DNA from: Chiridota heheva
Lineage: Eukaryota > Echinodermata > Holothuroidea > Apodida > Chiridotidae
Assembly: GCA_020152595.1 (NCBI GenBank)
Contig: JAIGNY010001609.1
Location: forward strand, 277,001-341,000
Length of the DNA stretch: 64,000 nucleotides
Direction of reading: 5' to 3'
The notes beneath the pieces were generated by a model that was not told where the DNA came from, searched no databases, and saw only the letters and a list, made by a program, of their open reading frames with translations. Made by a program: the position numbers and the translations under genes. This document shows positions 47,957 through 60,389 of this stretch, one piece after another; within the stretch, counting starts at the first letter, position 1; the number at the start of each line of letters is the position of its first letter.

Positions 47957-48528
47957 AGGAATATTCCCATGCTTTTTCGTAATCTTGCATAAGAATGAGA
48001 ACAAATTTAGAAACAATTTAGTACAAAAATCATGTTGATATGTTATTCTTACCAGGAGATATTCAAATTTTATGGTTCGCAAAAAATGCCAATAAACGAA
48101 TAGGAAAAGGCTCAGTGTGACATCACAGCAACATATTCTCCCACAAAGTTGATGTATTTTATCAAAATCTATCAACCTTTTATATTAGTAAAACCTGCTA
48201 GAAAAATAAATTGATGAAAGTTAGGTATTTATATACATTGCCAAATATACCCTACTTTAATCACTTTTAGAAAATTGTTTTTAATCATACAGAAACAACC
48301 AATTAACGTTCAAAGAAATACATAAACATTTGCAATGGAATTGCCTCTATGACATCATCAAACACGAATTCATCATGCTGTACAAAAACTTTAAAATGCA
48401 ATTGGGAAATCTTTAAAAATCTATATCTCCTGAACGGAATATGATATCAACCTGATTTTTGTACCAAATTGGCTCTAAAAGTTTGCTCTTTTAAATCAAA
48501 TTTTACAAAAAACCATGGGAATATTCTA
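47957..48528. mobile_element. TTAA-flanked foldback element, second family
   Basis: TTAA lies at 47953-47956 and 48529-48532. The ends AGGAATATTCCCATG and, inverted, TAGAATATTCCCATG have arms similar for over 120 bp (aatttagtacaaaaatcatg; ggagatat). A solo right-hand part of a related copy is at 49340-49535, ending ggaatattcctttaa. Confidence 0.8.
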
Positions 48529-48892
48529 TTAACATGAGCAACATATATCTACAGCAAGTGGTTGTTTACAGGTCATGATATACATAAGCACTGTATGTCA
48601 TTTATTTATGGTTGCTGGTAAGTTTACCCAAGGAGAGGTTTGTATAGTATACGCATGGAGTACCTTTATGGTATACGCATGTCAACTACATGAATGAATG
48701 GACGTAATGTAATGTACATGTATGAGTAGAAGGCACAGGAGCATTTGTAGGAGAGGAGATGGCATACAGTACATCTTATATGTACTGTAATATAAATCCT
48801 TTGTGTTGAAGGGTAAGGTGAGGAATTTAGGGCTGGGACACTTGGTACAACAGCGGTGTACTTTTGACTGTTCCCTTGTGGTGTTTACCCCG

Positions 48893-49308
48893 ACCCCTCC
48901 TTTCCCTACAAGACACTCTAAAACCCCTACAAAATTTATCACAAATTCCTCATGCTTTCTTTCCGGACAGGTCAGATGGTTTCGTACATACAGTACTGTA
49001 CAAGTACGGTAAGTAGCACACAACTAATTACTGTAGGTACAGTATTACACTGCCGGTGAGAACTCCCAGAGAAAAGGCTAATAAAAGTATTTCCGAGAGG
49101 TCCCCCCTCCTTCTACAAGACACTCCAAAACCCCTACAAAATTTATCACAAATTTCTCATGCTTTCTTTCCGGACATGTTAGATGTTTTCGCACATACAC
49201 TACTGTACAGGTACGGTAAGTAGCACACAAGTAATTAGATACAGTATTACACCGCCAGTCAGAAATCCCAGAGAAAAGGCTAATAAAAGTATTTTCGAGA
49301 GGTCCCAT
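48893..49308. repeat. 208-bp tandem duplication
   Basis: Two units share ctacaagacactc, aaaacccctacaaaatttat, catgctttctttccggacat, cggtaagtagcacacaa and gaaaaggctaataaaagtat, at an offset of 208 bases. Confidence 0.9.
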
Positions 49309-49339
49309 TTCATGTGACAGGAAGCTCAGGAGTTAAAAA

Positions 49340-49535
49340 TTTTAGGAATTGTATGACATCACCAAGTTGAAGGACGTACTGTACGAGGTGTTTTTAAGAA
49401 CATTTTTCTACTCTTTAAATTGTTAAAACCTCTTAACCGAATAAGATAATAGCATAGTTTTTTTCACCACTTTGTTTCTTTGAATTTTCTCTATCATATA
49501 TAAAAAAAAATGAAAATTCATGGGAATATTCCTTT
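49340..49535. mobile_element. Right-hand remnant of a TTAA-type foldback element
   Basis: Carries ttaaccgaataagata, ttcaccactttgtttctttg and catgggaatattcctttaaa, related to the elements at 43071 and 47957. Confidence 0.65.
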
Positions 49536-50059
49536 AAAGATATAATTGGATTGTATTGAAAGTCTTATTTACTATAGGTGTTGGGCACTACCATTATAAA
49601 AAAGGTGAACAAAATGTGTGTTGTCAGGTTCCGGTTATTTACATTGTAATATGATAGGATGAATATCAAACTCATGCCAAAACATTATGTTCGTTATTAT
49701 TCTTATTTGCTGCTAAGACTTGATAGAACTGGAGAAGGAGTGAAACAAAATCATATTGTTGCAAAATGGCAATGTAATTGAAAAAAATGTATATGCAAGA
49801 GCCTTTGTTCGAACCTTGCTAATAGGGCATATTAAAAGTCGATACGGCCACGACCAGCCCCTTTGAAAGGGCTGTGCTTGTAGTACCATAGGTCACTATG
49901 TGCATGAGTTTTGTTTTGTCATGCAGACAGGATGTGAAAGCTGACTTTTATTTTGAATTTTTCAAATATTTAAAGTTAATCCAATTTGTGATAATGTTCA
50001 AAAAAGTAAAGATACTTCCAAATTGTTTGACTGTATCATCAATGATCATCACAGTTTTT

Positions 50060-51795
50060 CTGAGATTTCCTCAGAAAATGTTAAAGTTTTTTCAGAGTTC
50101 CTCAGAAAAACTTAGTTTCTTCAAATATCCCTTTGGAAGGTCAGGATATTCTTATGGAAGGTTAGAATTTCCTTACAAAATGTTAGTTTTTCAGAGACAC
50201 TTAAGACAGATTAAAGATTAGTTTCCTTATAAAAGTCTACAAAACATTTGATATTTCCTTAGAAGATAACTGTCAAATGATATAATTTTCCAATATTTTT
50301 TAGAGATCCTCAAGCTTCTTTCTCATAGCACTGGATATTTAAAATCCTTAAAATTTACAATATTTGGGCACCAATGGTTGTTTTAGGCATGATTATTAAA
50401 TTCCGCCTTTATTATGGTAGTCATTTGTATAAAGTTGCTACAGTATATGACCTGACCAGACTTTTTTATTTAGTATGCTCAGTCAGGGAGTGTGACAAGA
50501 TGTGACTGCATATGGACATAGGGAGGGATGCCATGTGTGACATGGATGGGGCCATGCCTGACATATGATAGAATATATACTATGTGGTATACACCAAGGG
50601 CTATATCAGACATAATTGTTTGACTCCACCTTTTTTCTTATCTATTAGTTCATTTGCATATAAGTTATTATATGAACTCACACTTTTATACACAGTATGC
50701 TATATCAGGGACTGATACTGTAGCTAGGATGAGACTTCTTTTGGAGCCTATGGGATGTCATGTGGGACATGGGTGGGATGCCAAATGGGACATGGGGTAG
50801 GATGCCATGTGGAACAAGGTGGAATGCCATGTAGGATATATGGTGGAATGCCATGCGGGACATAAAGTGGAATGCCATGGGGTGGTATGTCATGTGGGAC
50901 ATGGGGTGGGATGCCATGTGGAACTGGGTGGAATGCCATGTAGGATATATAGTGGAATGCCATGCGGGGATATATGGTGGAATGCTAGCGTGGATATATG
51001 GTGGATTGCCATGCGGGGATGTAGGATATATAGTGGAATGCCATGCAGGGATATATGGTGGAATGCCATGCAGGGATATATGATGGAATGCCATGCGGGA
51101 TATATGGTGGAATGCCATGTGGGGACATATGGTGGAATGTCATGGGATGGGATGTTATGTGGGACATGGGATGGGATATGATGTGGGACATGGGATGTCA
51201 TGTGGGACATGGGATGTGATGTGGGACATGGGATATGATGTGGGACATGGGATGTCATGTGGGACATGTGATGTGATGTGGGGCATGGGATGTGATGTGG
51301 GACATGGGATGTGATGTGGGACATGGGATGTGATGTGGGAACATGGGATGTCATGTGGGACATGGGATGCCATGTGGGACATGGATGCCATGTGGGACAT
51401 GGATGTCATGTGGGACATGGATGTCATGTGGGACATGGATGTCATGTGGGACATGGATGTCATGTGGGACATGGATGTCATGTGGGACATGGGATGTCAT
51501 GTGGGACATGGGATGGGATGCCATGTGGGACATGTGGTGGGATGCTATGTGGGACATAGGGTAGGTGGCTATGTGGGACATAGGGTAGGAGGCCATGGGG
51601 ACATGGGTTGTGATGCCATATGGGACATAAAGTAGGATGTTATTGTGACATTGGGAGAGATACCATGTGGAACATATGGTGGGATCCAATGTGGGACATA
51701 AGGTGGGATGACATGTGGAACAGGTGGAAAGCCACTGATGCGGGACATAAGGTGGGATGCCATGGGGGACATAGGGAAGGATGCCATGTTGGATA
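50060..51795. mobile_element. Minisatellite-bearing element (copy 2)
   Basis: Colinear with 10257-11860: cctcagaaaatgttaaagtt, aaaacatttgatatttcctt, gctacagtatatgacctga and ggagcctatgggatgtcatg. It is then a minisatellite, including a very regular 18-bp run (catgtgggacatggatgt, 51370-51490). An AT-rich insert at 50640-50760 matches that at 10915-10995. Left and right limits are approximate. Confidence 0.8.
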
Positions 51796-51799
51796 ATTC

Positions 51800-52835
51800 C
51801 TTATCTAAATCACATGTCGAGATGCGATTTTAAAGCAAGTTTGCTCAAAACGATTTATGCTTCTTTAAAGTAAATATGGACAGAAGGTCAGAGGAGATAT
51901 TATATTCATTTGTAGGCTTCTAGGGTAAGCTATGAAATAAGAAAAAAAGATTAGAATCAGTCAGATTTATGCTTGGATGCACAATCTGTGTAATAGCTTT
52001 AGTCACCGGTCCCCTTTAAAACCATTTGTGAAATAATCGGGTTGAATGCAGCCTTGTAAACAGTAGTGCTTTACTGACTGTCAATTGGAAGAATGGGCTA
52101 CTTCAATTGTATTAGTTATATTGTGCAAAAGTGTACATAGCAAACAGTCAAAGCAGTGAACATATTCACAAGGGATTTTTTCTGGTTTTTCTTTTTCAAT
52201 TTGGAGGGTGTTGGCTTCTCTGTATGCAAGCTCTCAAACTAGGTAGGAGACTCATAGTATTCATGTTTGTGGACTTTGCTCAGCTGGTGATCATAACACT
52301 TAAGAAGAAAAAAAATATCAGCTATTTTTAGATTTGAAGTAACGAAATTGAAAGTAGAATAGCTCAGTAAAGACAAACTAAGTCTCCAGCCAAACTGTTT
52401 TATGTGTTGAAGTTTCCTGCACAGTTCTGCATCCGCCATTAATTGTCAGCTTATAAGGTGAACGTGATATTTTCTTCTATTTCTTTACATGTTGATGCTC
52501 ACCTTTATCCTCAATTGGAATTTTTTGGATTAATTGACGTCACTCTCTTGCGGCGTTCATCATGCCCACTTACATTGTACCCATACCAGCGGTAAGTATG
52601 ATATTAAAACTTTTCTGGTAGCGAATGCTTTTGTGTTTCTCTGAAAATTGAGTTCTGTTGTAGCTTGTATTGTTTTATGTGATGTATTTCCCTGACGAAA
52701 GGGCTATATTGAGTATGATTGTCAAGGCTGTATCATGGAGAGTGGGGGGGGGGGGCAATACCCCCTCAAACTCAACGTACCAAATTGTACACTGTAAATT
52801 CAAAGTCTATCTTTTATTACTCCAAAATTGATAAC
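51800..52835. other. No gene supported; one weak first-exon-like string
   Basis: See the finding at 52535-52597. Otherwise AT-rich text without repeats I recognise. Confidence 0.4.
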
Positions 52836-52837
52836 AA

Positions 52838-53372
52838 ACTCCATGTCATCCAGCCCACCATTCCGATCAAACCCACCATCCACAATCTCTTCCGTGCCAA
52901 CAATGTCTACATTACCCACCTTGGAATAGGTCATACCCACCTCACTCATTCCCACCTCCTTATTGTGTCCCCCACTCCTCTGCAACAATTGCCATTTCAC
53001 CCTTACCGTCCACCACTTCCTCCTTGCCTGCCCCCTGCACAACCTTTCCAGAGTTTACCTTGCCCCCCCTCCCCACAGCTCAATAGCCGAGCTCTTCCAG
53101 AAAACCAACCCTCTAGATAAAATTATCTCCTTCCTTCATCATGCTTCCCTCTACAACTCTTCCTCTGAGTCTTCCTCTCCCACCTCCTCTCTCTTCTTTT
53201 TCCCCTTTTTTTCCCCCTCTCTTGATCCCAGCTTCCTGGGTTTTAGTCCCTGGGTTTTTCTCAGCCTCCCCTATTTTCTTTTCTTCCTACTTCTGGAATG
53301 ATCTAACCTCTCAGGCACAATTTGACCCTTGCTGTCGTGGTGCTGTTAAGCCCTCATCAAACAAAGAAACAT
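52838..53372 (+). mobile_element. LINE 3' fragment with coding remnant
   Basis: Carries LGIGHTHLTHSHLLIVSP, and shifted, CHFTLTVHHFLLACP, the C-terminal cysteine/histidine region of jockey/I-like LINE proteins. After that come the pyrimidine-rich 3' end aggcacaatttgacccttgc, tgtcgtggtgctgttaagcc and an A-rich tail. Its frames are shifted, so it is dead. Confidence 0.75.
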
Positions 53373-53619
53373 ACCATGTTTATACAGGGTAATATTGTTA
53401 ATCTTGATGAAATCCCGAGCTGTCAATCACCATTTACTTGGTAGAAATCATTTAGGTGTTATTAAGATGCGACTCATATCTGTCATCCAGAGTTTTCACG
53501 AGCCTTTTATGTGTGTAGGAGACAGCATGTCAGAACAAAATTTTACATGCACACTAATGTCAAACACATGGTCTTTTGCATCACACCTCTGTGGCAAGTG
53601 GTCATGAAATATGAAATAT

Positions 53620-55500
53620 TTGTTCCATGATATTTATTAATAAGCCATGACCAACTTGCAGATCAATGAAATAGATGTACCAATTGACAACACCTGCATG
53701 TGCACAACAATCAACAACATTACCATAAGAAGTATGATGATGCAAAACAGACATAAGGTTGCCCATGTATCATATTTGAAGAAATTGACATTATGCCCCG
53801 CCGGCACCCACTCATTAATATGCATGTTATCACCACCAAAACCAATCATGCACATCCTTAGACCTAGGGCTATGTACTACATATGACTTGAATCCAGTTT
53901 ATCATTCTTTAGATATCGTGATTACAAGCTCTTTTCAGCAAAATCATTTTAAGCCCTGCCCACTATGCATAGTAGTGAAATTCAACGTTTTTTTTATCAT
54001 AAACATGTACACACTAGCTAACGTCATAATTCGATCTAATAGAAAAAAAAACAAGACATGTGATTGTTAAATTATGAGTATTTCAAGATTTTTACATTAA
54101 GCCCCCCCTATTCATTAATATGCATGACATCACCAAAAACAATAGGGCACATCTACATCACATCATTGGTTATCTGTAGGCTTGGGCGATATATCGATAT
54201 TTCGATATATTTCGATATTGACCTATATCGATATGGCTGATATTGAGTTCAAGGGTCGTATCGATATATCGATATTATGTTTTTTCAATAATACACAATA
54301 CATGAACTATTACAAAGCTAAACATGACTATCAAACATCCAAGTATTTTTTATTAAGCAGCCACAAAAAGTTAATAAATTTCATTTATATCAAAGTTTCA
54401 GGCAGTCAGTTATGATAACACTTTATTAAAACATTAATATTGTGATAACAATTACCCAAAAATCCTTCCATGAACAAAAAACCACTTGACTCGTGGAGTA
54501 CAGAGGCATTGCGCAATACTTCAACTTTATACTCGATCAGATAATGTACAGTGCAGTAACTACAGATAATGTACAGTGCAGTAACTACATACACACAGTA
54601 TCACTACTGTACAGTACTTTACTATGTACACACATACCATCTACCTCTGTTTCTTCTGAGTGACAACACTCGTGCGATGATTGAAGCAGACTAGAAATTC
54701 GATAATATGCATTATATATGGACTTCTGAATTTCTAGAAGTCCATATAATGCTACCAAAATAATGCCTCTTCAGTACAACTTTCATAAGAAGTAAGTGAG
54801 TTATAAAATTTTAAGAAGAATTGGAGCCGATTTTTGTAAGGCACACAGTCTAGGCTTAATACTAGTTCCACAACATTATTTTTTTTTAGATATGCTGAGG
54901 CCTAAACTTTTTCAATGTTTCTGTGATTGATCTTTTGAGATAGAAACCATGTAAAGAACATTTTTAAACATAATGGGTGTTTATTTGAAGATCATATGTA
55001 TATATTTTGCAGTGATTTCTGTTAATTTGTACAAAAAGTTTTACTTCACTTTTTTTGAGCCGAGACAAGATTACCTTGCCCAGAACAGTACATACAACTT
55101 ACGTATGACGTCTTATAATTTGCATATCAATATTTCGATATTATCGATATTTTTCAGGCGATATATCGATATTGCATAATGTTCAATATCGCCCAAGCCT
55201 AGTTATCTGTGTACTACATAGTGTATGATATGAATCCACTACTGTTCTTGAGATAGCCTGTTTACAAGCTCTTTTCACCAAAATCATATTAAGCCCCACC
55301 CACTATGCATATTAATGAAATTCAACATTTTTATTCCGTGAAGATGTACACACTAGCTAACATCATAATTAGACCAAATTTGAAACAAAAGCGATATGTG
55401 GTTGTTAAAATATGAGCATTTTAAGATGTTTACATTAAGCCCCGCCTACCTATTAATATGCTGACATCACCACCAAAAACAATAGGAGAGGGGCTAAATA
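53620..55500 (-). repeat. Tandem-module repeat (copy 3, inverted), split by a hAT-like element
   Basis: Contains gccccgccggcacccactca, ccctgcccactatgcatagt, gaaattcaacgtttt, catgtacacactagctaac and caccaaaaacaatagg repeatedly: the reverse complement of the 2.03-3.48 kb family. The hAT-like element at 54177-55201 interrupts it. Confidence 0.8.
54177..55201. mobile_element. hAT-like element with perfect 8-bp duplication, 1.0 kb
   Basis: Starts TAGGCTTGGGCGATATATCG and ends with CAATATCGCCCAAGCCTA, flanked by gttatctg at 54169-54176 and 55202-55209. ATCGATATTTCGATAT-type arrays lie at both ends. No transposase inside. Confidence 0.9.
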
Positions 55501-56135
55501 AGTACATGGCGAAAATATAAATCACCATCCTTATCGACTTTCCTAAGAATTTACTAAAAACTTTAGGGAAATTTTATATTCAATTTTTAGGTGATTTCCT
55601 AAACTTTTGGGAACCTTCCTTCATTTTGGGGCCATTCCCCACAATTAATATCATCTTTCCTACATGTTTGGGCAATTTTTCTTAATTTTGGGCCTTTTTC
55701 TCTTCTTCATCTTTAGACAATTTTGGGGGATTTTGATGAAATATTTGTCAATCTTTGGGAATATTGTAGACAATTTTGACTAGAATTACAAATTGTGAAC
55801 AATTTTGACTAGAATTACAAATAATTTTATCAAACTATCCTTCAATTTTACATCCATTTTCGGGAAATTTTAGCATTTTTGGGCACTTTTATTTCAATGA
55901 ATGGTTTTGTCATTTTAAATGAAAATTTTGTTTAGTTTTGTTCAATTTTCTTTGAATCTCGGGAAATTTCGGACTCTTTCCCTAGAAATCAGAATGATGA
56001 ATTTAGAATGATAGGAAATTTCCTTCTTTTTTTTGAGCCATTTTCTTCAATTTTCGGGACATTTCCTTTATTATAATTTGACCAAAATAATTATTCTTGA
56101 TTTTGGGGAAATTTTTATCGATGTTTGGGATAATT
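55500..56135. repeat. Degenerate T/G-rich repeat text
   Basis: Loose units of about 30-40 bp with attttggggaaattttt-like cores. One exact 22-bp or so repetition (ttttgactagaattacaaat) lies near 55775 and 55804. Confidence 0.6.
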
Positions 56136-56204
56136 CGTGCCACTTTCTTTAAAGAAAAGTGTGGGGGGAGGGAGAGGGGGGACTAAAGCCCCCGCAGTCC
56201 CTGT

Positions 56205-57720
56205 TTCTAGTCGCATGGTACATCAGCTTTCTGGATGGGTCAAAATTTGCAATGATAATAAGCACACATTAACATTCAACAACGGGATGTTTAGGTACTT
56301 TAAGGACCAACAAAAGGTTAAAAAGATCTAACAAAGCAAAATAAAAACATTTTCCTGATACCAAAATGTTACCAGTGCCTGAATGTGTTTCTTCCATACA
56401 GTAAGGAAGCCGCCATATTACACCTGTGTCGTTAATAAGAAGAGTAAATGATTTAACCAATGTATAGTAAAAGCTTCTATCGCCCTAAGAGGGAAAGTGA
56501 AATATTTTTCAGCAAAGATGGTCTCGCTCTGCGATGCTGACACTGAACTGCCTTAGTACACTTCCTGGTCCCTGAAGGAGAGTGTGACTGATATGGAGTT
56601 GTAAATGTCAAAGTGGATGTGATGGGGGAAGGGGTGGTAGGGATACTGACCCCAGGGAGAATTCTGTACATTCCTAGTTGCATGGTACAGTACATCTTTC
56701 TGGATGGGTCAAATTTTGCAAATAATAATGAGTACCTTCTGTAGGATAGTGCTGTTATGACATGGCTCTATTATGTATCGATTATCATGGAGAAAAATAT
56801 TGTGATATATTGGTATATTGCGATACTTTTAAGAAAATTGACTCAGGACACATTGTTAATATCACTAACGTTACTTCTTTTATGATGAATGCAAGAAAAA
56901 ATGCAAATTTGCAAATCTAGCAGACGACATGATCGTGTGACTATTACGTTTACCACACACATGTTTGGTCATTCAACCAATGTGACCATGAATCATCGAA
57001 GTGAGAGCCTGAGAGGCATGTTCTGGGCTAAAAAAAAATTCATTCTGCTAACTTACAATAGAGCGTGCCAGTGTGGGGTGAAGGAGCACACTTTTTGAGT
57101 ATTTTTTTTAAATATGTTTTACAATATTTTTGCATGTTTTTAAAGGCCTAAACTTGACTTTTAAGTTTTAATACCGTAACGTAAGAATTGTAACATATGA
57201 AGTAGCCTAGCCTAGTTGCGTGAAAATTTCTTAGTTGAGTATTAGTTTTTGGTTTCGTGATATGTGTTGAGAGACATATTTCATGTCGTGGGAAAAGAAT
57301 TATCGCGATAATCGACATGTCATGACAGCACTACTGTAGAAGGGGGCTTTTAGATACCTTAAGGGCCAAGAAAAGGTTCAAAAATCTGACGAGCAATATA
57401 AAACACATTTTGCTGATACCATAATATTACCAATGCCTGAATGTTTTTCTTCTTTCAATCAGGAAGCCTGTATATTACACCTGTGTTGTTAATAAGAGTA
57501 AATGATTTAACCATAGTATAGCATAAGCTTCCTTCTATTGCCCTAAGAGGGAAAGTGAAATATTTTTCACTTGTACATGTACTTTAAACCTCATATTGCT
57601 TCTGCTGAACAGATCAGCAAAGATGGTCTTGCTCTGTGATAGTGACACTGAACTGCCTCAGTACTTCCTGGTCCCTGAAGGACAGTATGATTAATGTGCA
57701 GTTGTAAATGTCATTACGTG
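56205..57720. repeat. Tandem duplication of a roughly 470-bp unit
   Basis: Unit 1 (56205-56675) and unit 2 (56676-57720, excluding the inserted element) share tttctggatgggtcaaa, taccagtgcctgaatg, ttacacctgtgt, gccctaagagggaaagtgaa, cagcaaagatggtct and acttcctggtccctgaagga. No coding frame is conserved between the two. Confidence 0.85.
56747..57333. mobile_element. hAT-like element with 8-bp duplication, 587 bp
   Basis: Starts TAGTGCTGTTATGACATG and ends CATGTCATGACAGCACTA, flanked by ctgtagga (56739-56746) and ctgtagaa (57334-57341). It sits inside the second unit of the tandem duplication. Internal gattatc and gcgataatc text is inverted. No transposase. Confidence 0.85.
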
Positions 57721-59085
57721 TTAGATGAGCTGGGGAAACAGGTGATAACAGTGTGCTGTAGGTTTATGTTAGCCTTGCTAGGGTGGTAGAGGAAGGAAAC
57801 TTAATTCAGGAAGCTCTACCTTGAACGTAAGGGCAGTAGTGTCAAATTATTGAAGCTGGGAACATTTTTAGGGCATTCTAAAATGTGGCTTCATGTATCA
57901 GTTTGACTCTGTTCAGTAAAAGATAGACACTGTATTAATGTGTGATACATTCATTAGTGGTTTGTAGTGATTTCCTTTTTAAACAAAAGTAAGAATGAAA
58001 GGGAAAAAACAACTTACTTTTCCATGTTGATAGTTACTGCGGGAGGAATTGATGAAGGGATAAGTAGAAGAGAAGTGGGATGTAGGATGAAAAACAGGAG
58101 CACAGGATAGGTCTTATAACAGAGCTGCATAAATAGATGCAGCGGTCCCAGACCACAAAATTCAATAATCAGGGGTGCATCAGGCTTACCTGTAGCATCT
58201 GACCTGGCTAAGTGACTGAAATGCTTGAAAATTTGTCTGGTAGCAGTGGCGCAACTCGAGGTCTGGGGAGGGGGAGGGAGGGGGAAGCCTTGGGGAATTT
58301 AGCATTCGGGTCCCATAACAAACTGATGGGATTCGGGTCTCATTTTTGTACTCAAACTTTTTACGCTCTGTTGGCGTCTATGTCCTCTTGAAGGATTTTT
58401 GCCGACTTAACCGATTTAGATTCAGATTCAAACATATCACAGTATCATTGCTCGGCTCTGGACCCCCAAATGATCGGGGCCCATAGGGTTTACCCACCCT
58501 ATTGTTGTGTAACTACCTATCAGTGACCCCCTTTGACATCGAAATGACAAACTCAGAGAAGAAATAAGTTTGCAATTTTTTGCCCAGAAATGAGGTACTG
58601 TACCTTCAATTGCTAGCAAGCGGAGTCATACCCGTACCTCCTCTCTTCAAAGGATTTTGCTCTCATACTACAAATATCATTCATTCTTGATTTACTGTAC
58701 TCTGTTATATACATGTAGATAAAACCTCGCTGCTGTTCTTTCCTGTAGATTTCACATACTCTATTTTGATGCTATTTTCCTACAAGTCACTAAAAAGATT
58801 ATACTAATGATTATACTAATACACAAAACTTAATAAGTTTTACCAGGAACAGCTCCCTGGTTTCACAGCCATGCAGTACACCCTAACCCTGGAAGGCCTC
58901 AAAGAAGTGTGGGATTGGTTTACACACCTCATTGCCCAAATTGAACAAACATGTCTTCATCACACGTCTGCTAAGCTCATTACACTAATAAGTAATGTAC
59001 AGCTTGTTATGTTGTTATATATGATTGGAAATGTAGACATTAAAGATGTATTCAGTTACACCTCTTTTATGTCCTCAGGAGTGGG
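57721..59085. other. No gene supported; one MITE fragment
   Basis: 58341-58433 matches the interior of the 6-bp-TSD MITE (ttacgctctgttggcgtcta, ttttgccgacttaaccgatt). 58240-58300 carries a G-rich gcagtggcgcaactcgaggt string typical of TE ends. No exon recognised. Confidence 0.5.
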
Positions 59086-59089
59086 CTAT

Positions 59090-59955
59090 GAGTGTGTTCT
59101 CACTTGAGTATGAGCTCACGATCAGACTTACTGCAAGCGATCAGATCCGCCATTTTTTGTATTATGAGAATGCTCAATTGATTTGATTGCAATCACTTGA
59201 TCTTGTTCCTAGTGGAGGATCCTAGTCGTGGGTAGGATCTTGATTTTAGTCGAGGGTATGATTATGAACCTAGTTGAGTGCAGGATCATGATCCCAATCG
59301 AGGGTAGGAACTTGATCCTAGTCGAGGGTAGGATTATAATCCTAGTTGAGTGTAGGATCATGGAGGATAGGAACAGGATCATGATCCTAGTTGAGTGCAG
59401 GATCATGATTCTATTCGAGGGTAGGAAATTGATTCTAGTCGAGGGTAGGATCATAATCCTAATTGAGTGTAGGATTATGATCCCAATCAAGGGTAAGAAC
59501 AGGATCATGATCCTACTTGAGTATAGGATCATGATTTCAATCGAGAGTAGGAACTTGATTCTAGTCGAGGGTATGATCATGATTCTAGTTTAGTGTAGGA
59601 TAATGATCTCGATCAAGGATAGGAACATGATCGTAGTTGAGGGTAGAATCACGATTCTAGTCGAGGGTAGGATCACGATCTTTGTCCTGGGTAGGATCAA
59701 GATCCAGAGCAGGCAATCAGATCCACCAATGAGATTCTCCAAAAACATGTGTGAAAGCAGATCAGTGAACTATGATCACGTTAGTTAGCCAATATTCTGT
59801 TATAATGCGCATTCGCGTGCTTCGTTACATTTCGTGGATTTTTCATTACTTACTGTACCTTTCGACTTCTGTTTCACTAGTGCCTCGTGACCAGTTCCCT
59901 TCCAGTGGGTTTGATCACAAGCTCACACTAATGTGAGAACACATTGTTTTTCTAC
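59090..59955. mobile_element. Possible foldback element enclosing a GATC-rich minisatellite
   Basis: tgtgttctcacttgagtatg (59092) is inverted near 59950 (ctcacactaatgtgagaaca), with similarity over about 30 bp. cagatccgcc and cagatccacc lie inside each end. No target duplication found. Confidence 0.45.
59205..59715. repeat. GATC-rich minisatellite
   Basis: Variable units of about 18-21 bp, such as aggatcatgatcctagttga, tcgagggtaggaacttgatc and gtgtaggatcatgatcccaa. Many contain the palindrome gatcatgatc. Both strands give long false open frames with MILHSTR or RIMILVEC cycles. Confidence 0.9.
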
Positions 59956-60389
59956 AATCGAGCTGGTTTATTGTCTGGGATCATGATCCGAATAAAGTGA
60001 AAACACGCCAAAGCCATACTGATCAAAGGGCATGGACTTTATGTCTCATACATGTCAATCTTTTTTAACTCCATGCTTAAAGTTACTGTACTTAAATGAG
60101 ATACAGGAAAGTCTTGTTATGATTCCCTTGCAAAGGTTCTGTAGTTTGTGAGTAAGTAAGAACATCATAAATTTGTATCTGTAGTAGGTAGGACTGGTCC
60201 TTGAGGGATGGAGAGGTGGATGAGAGATTGGGGCATGGGTGGGAGATGGTGGGTTGGATTTTTGACAGAGAGACAGATGGGTGTGATGAAGGTTGGACGC
60301 AATGTATGGAGTTTGAGTCCTTGAGGGATGGATAAGACTTGGATGGAAGGAAGGGAAGGGAAGGGAAAGATATGTAAAAGAACAGTAAG

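Noticed and set aside
59209..59593. Overlapping 120-codon frames on both strands
   Set aside because: Both result from the GATC-rich minisatellite.
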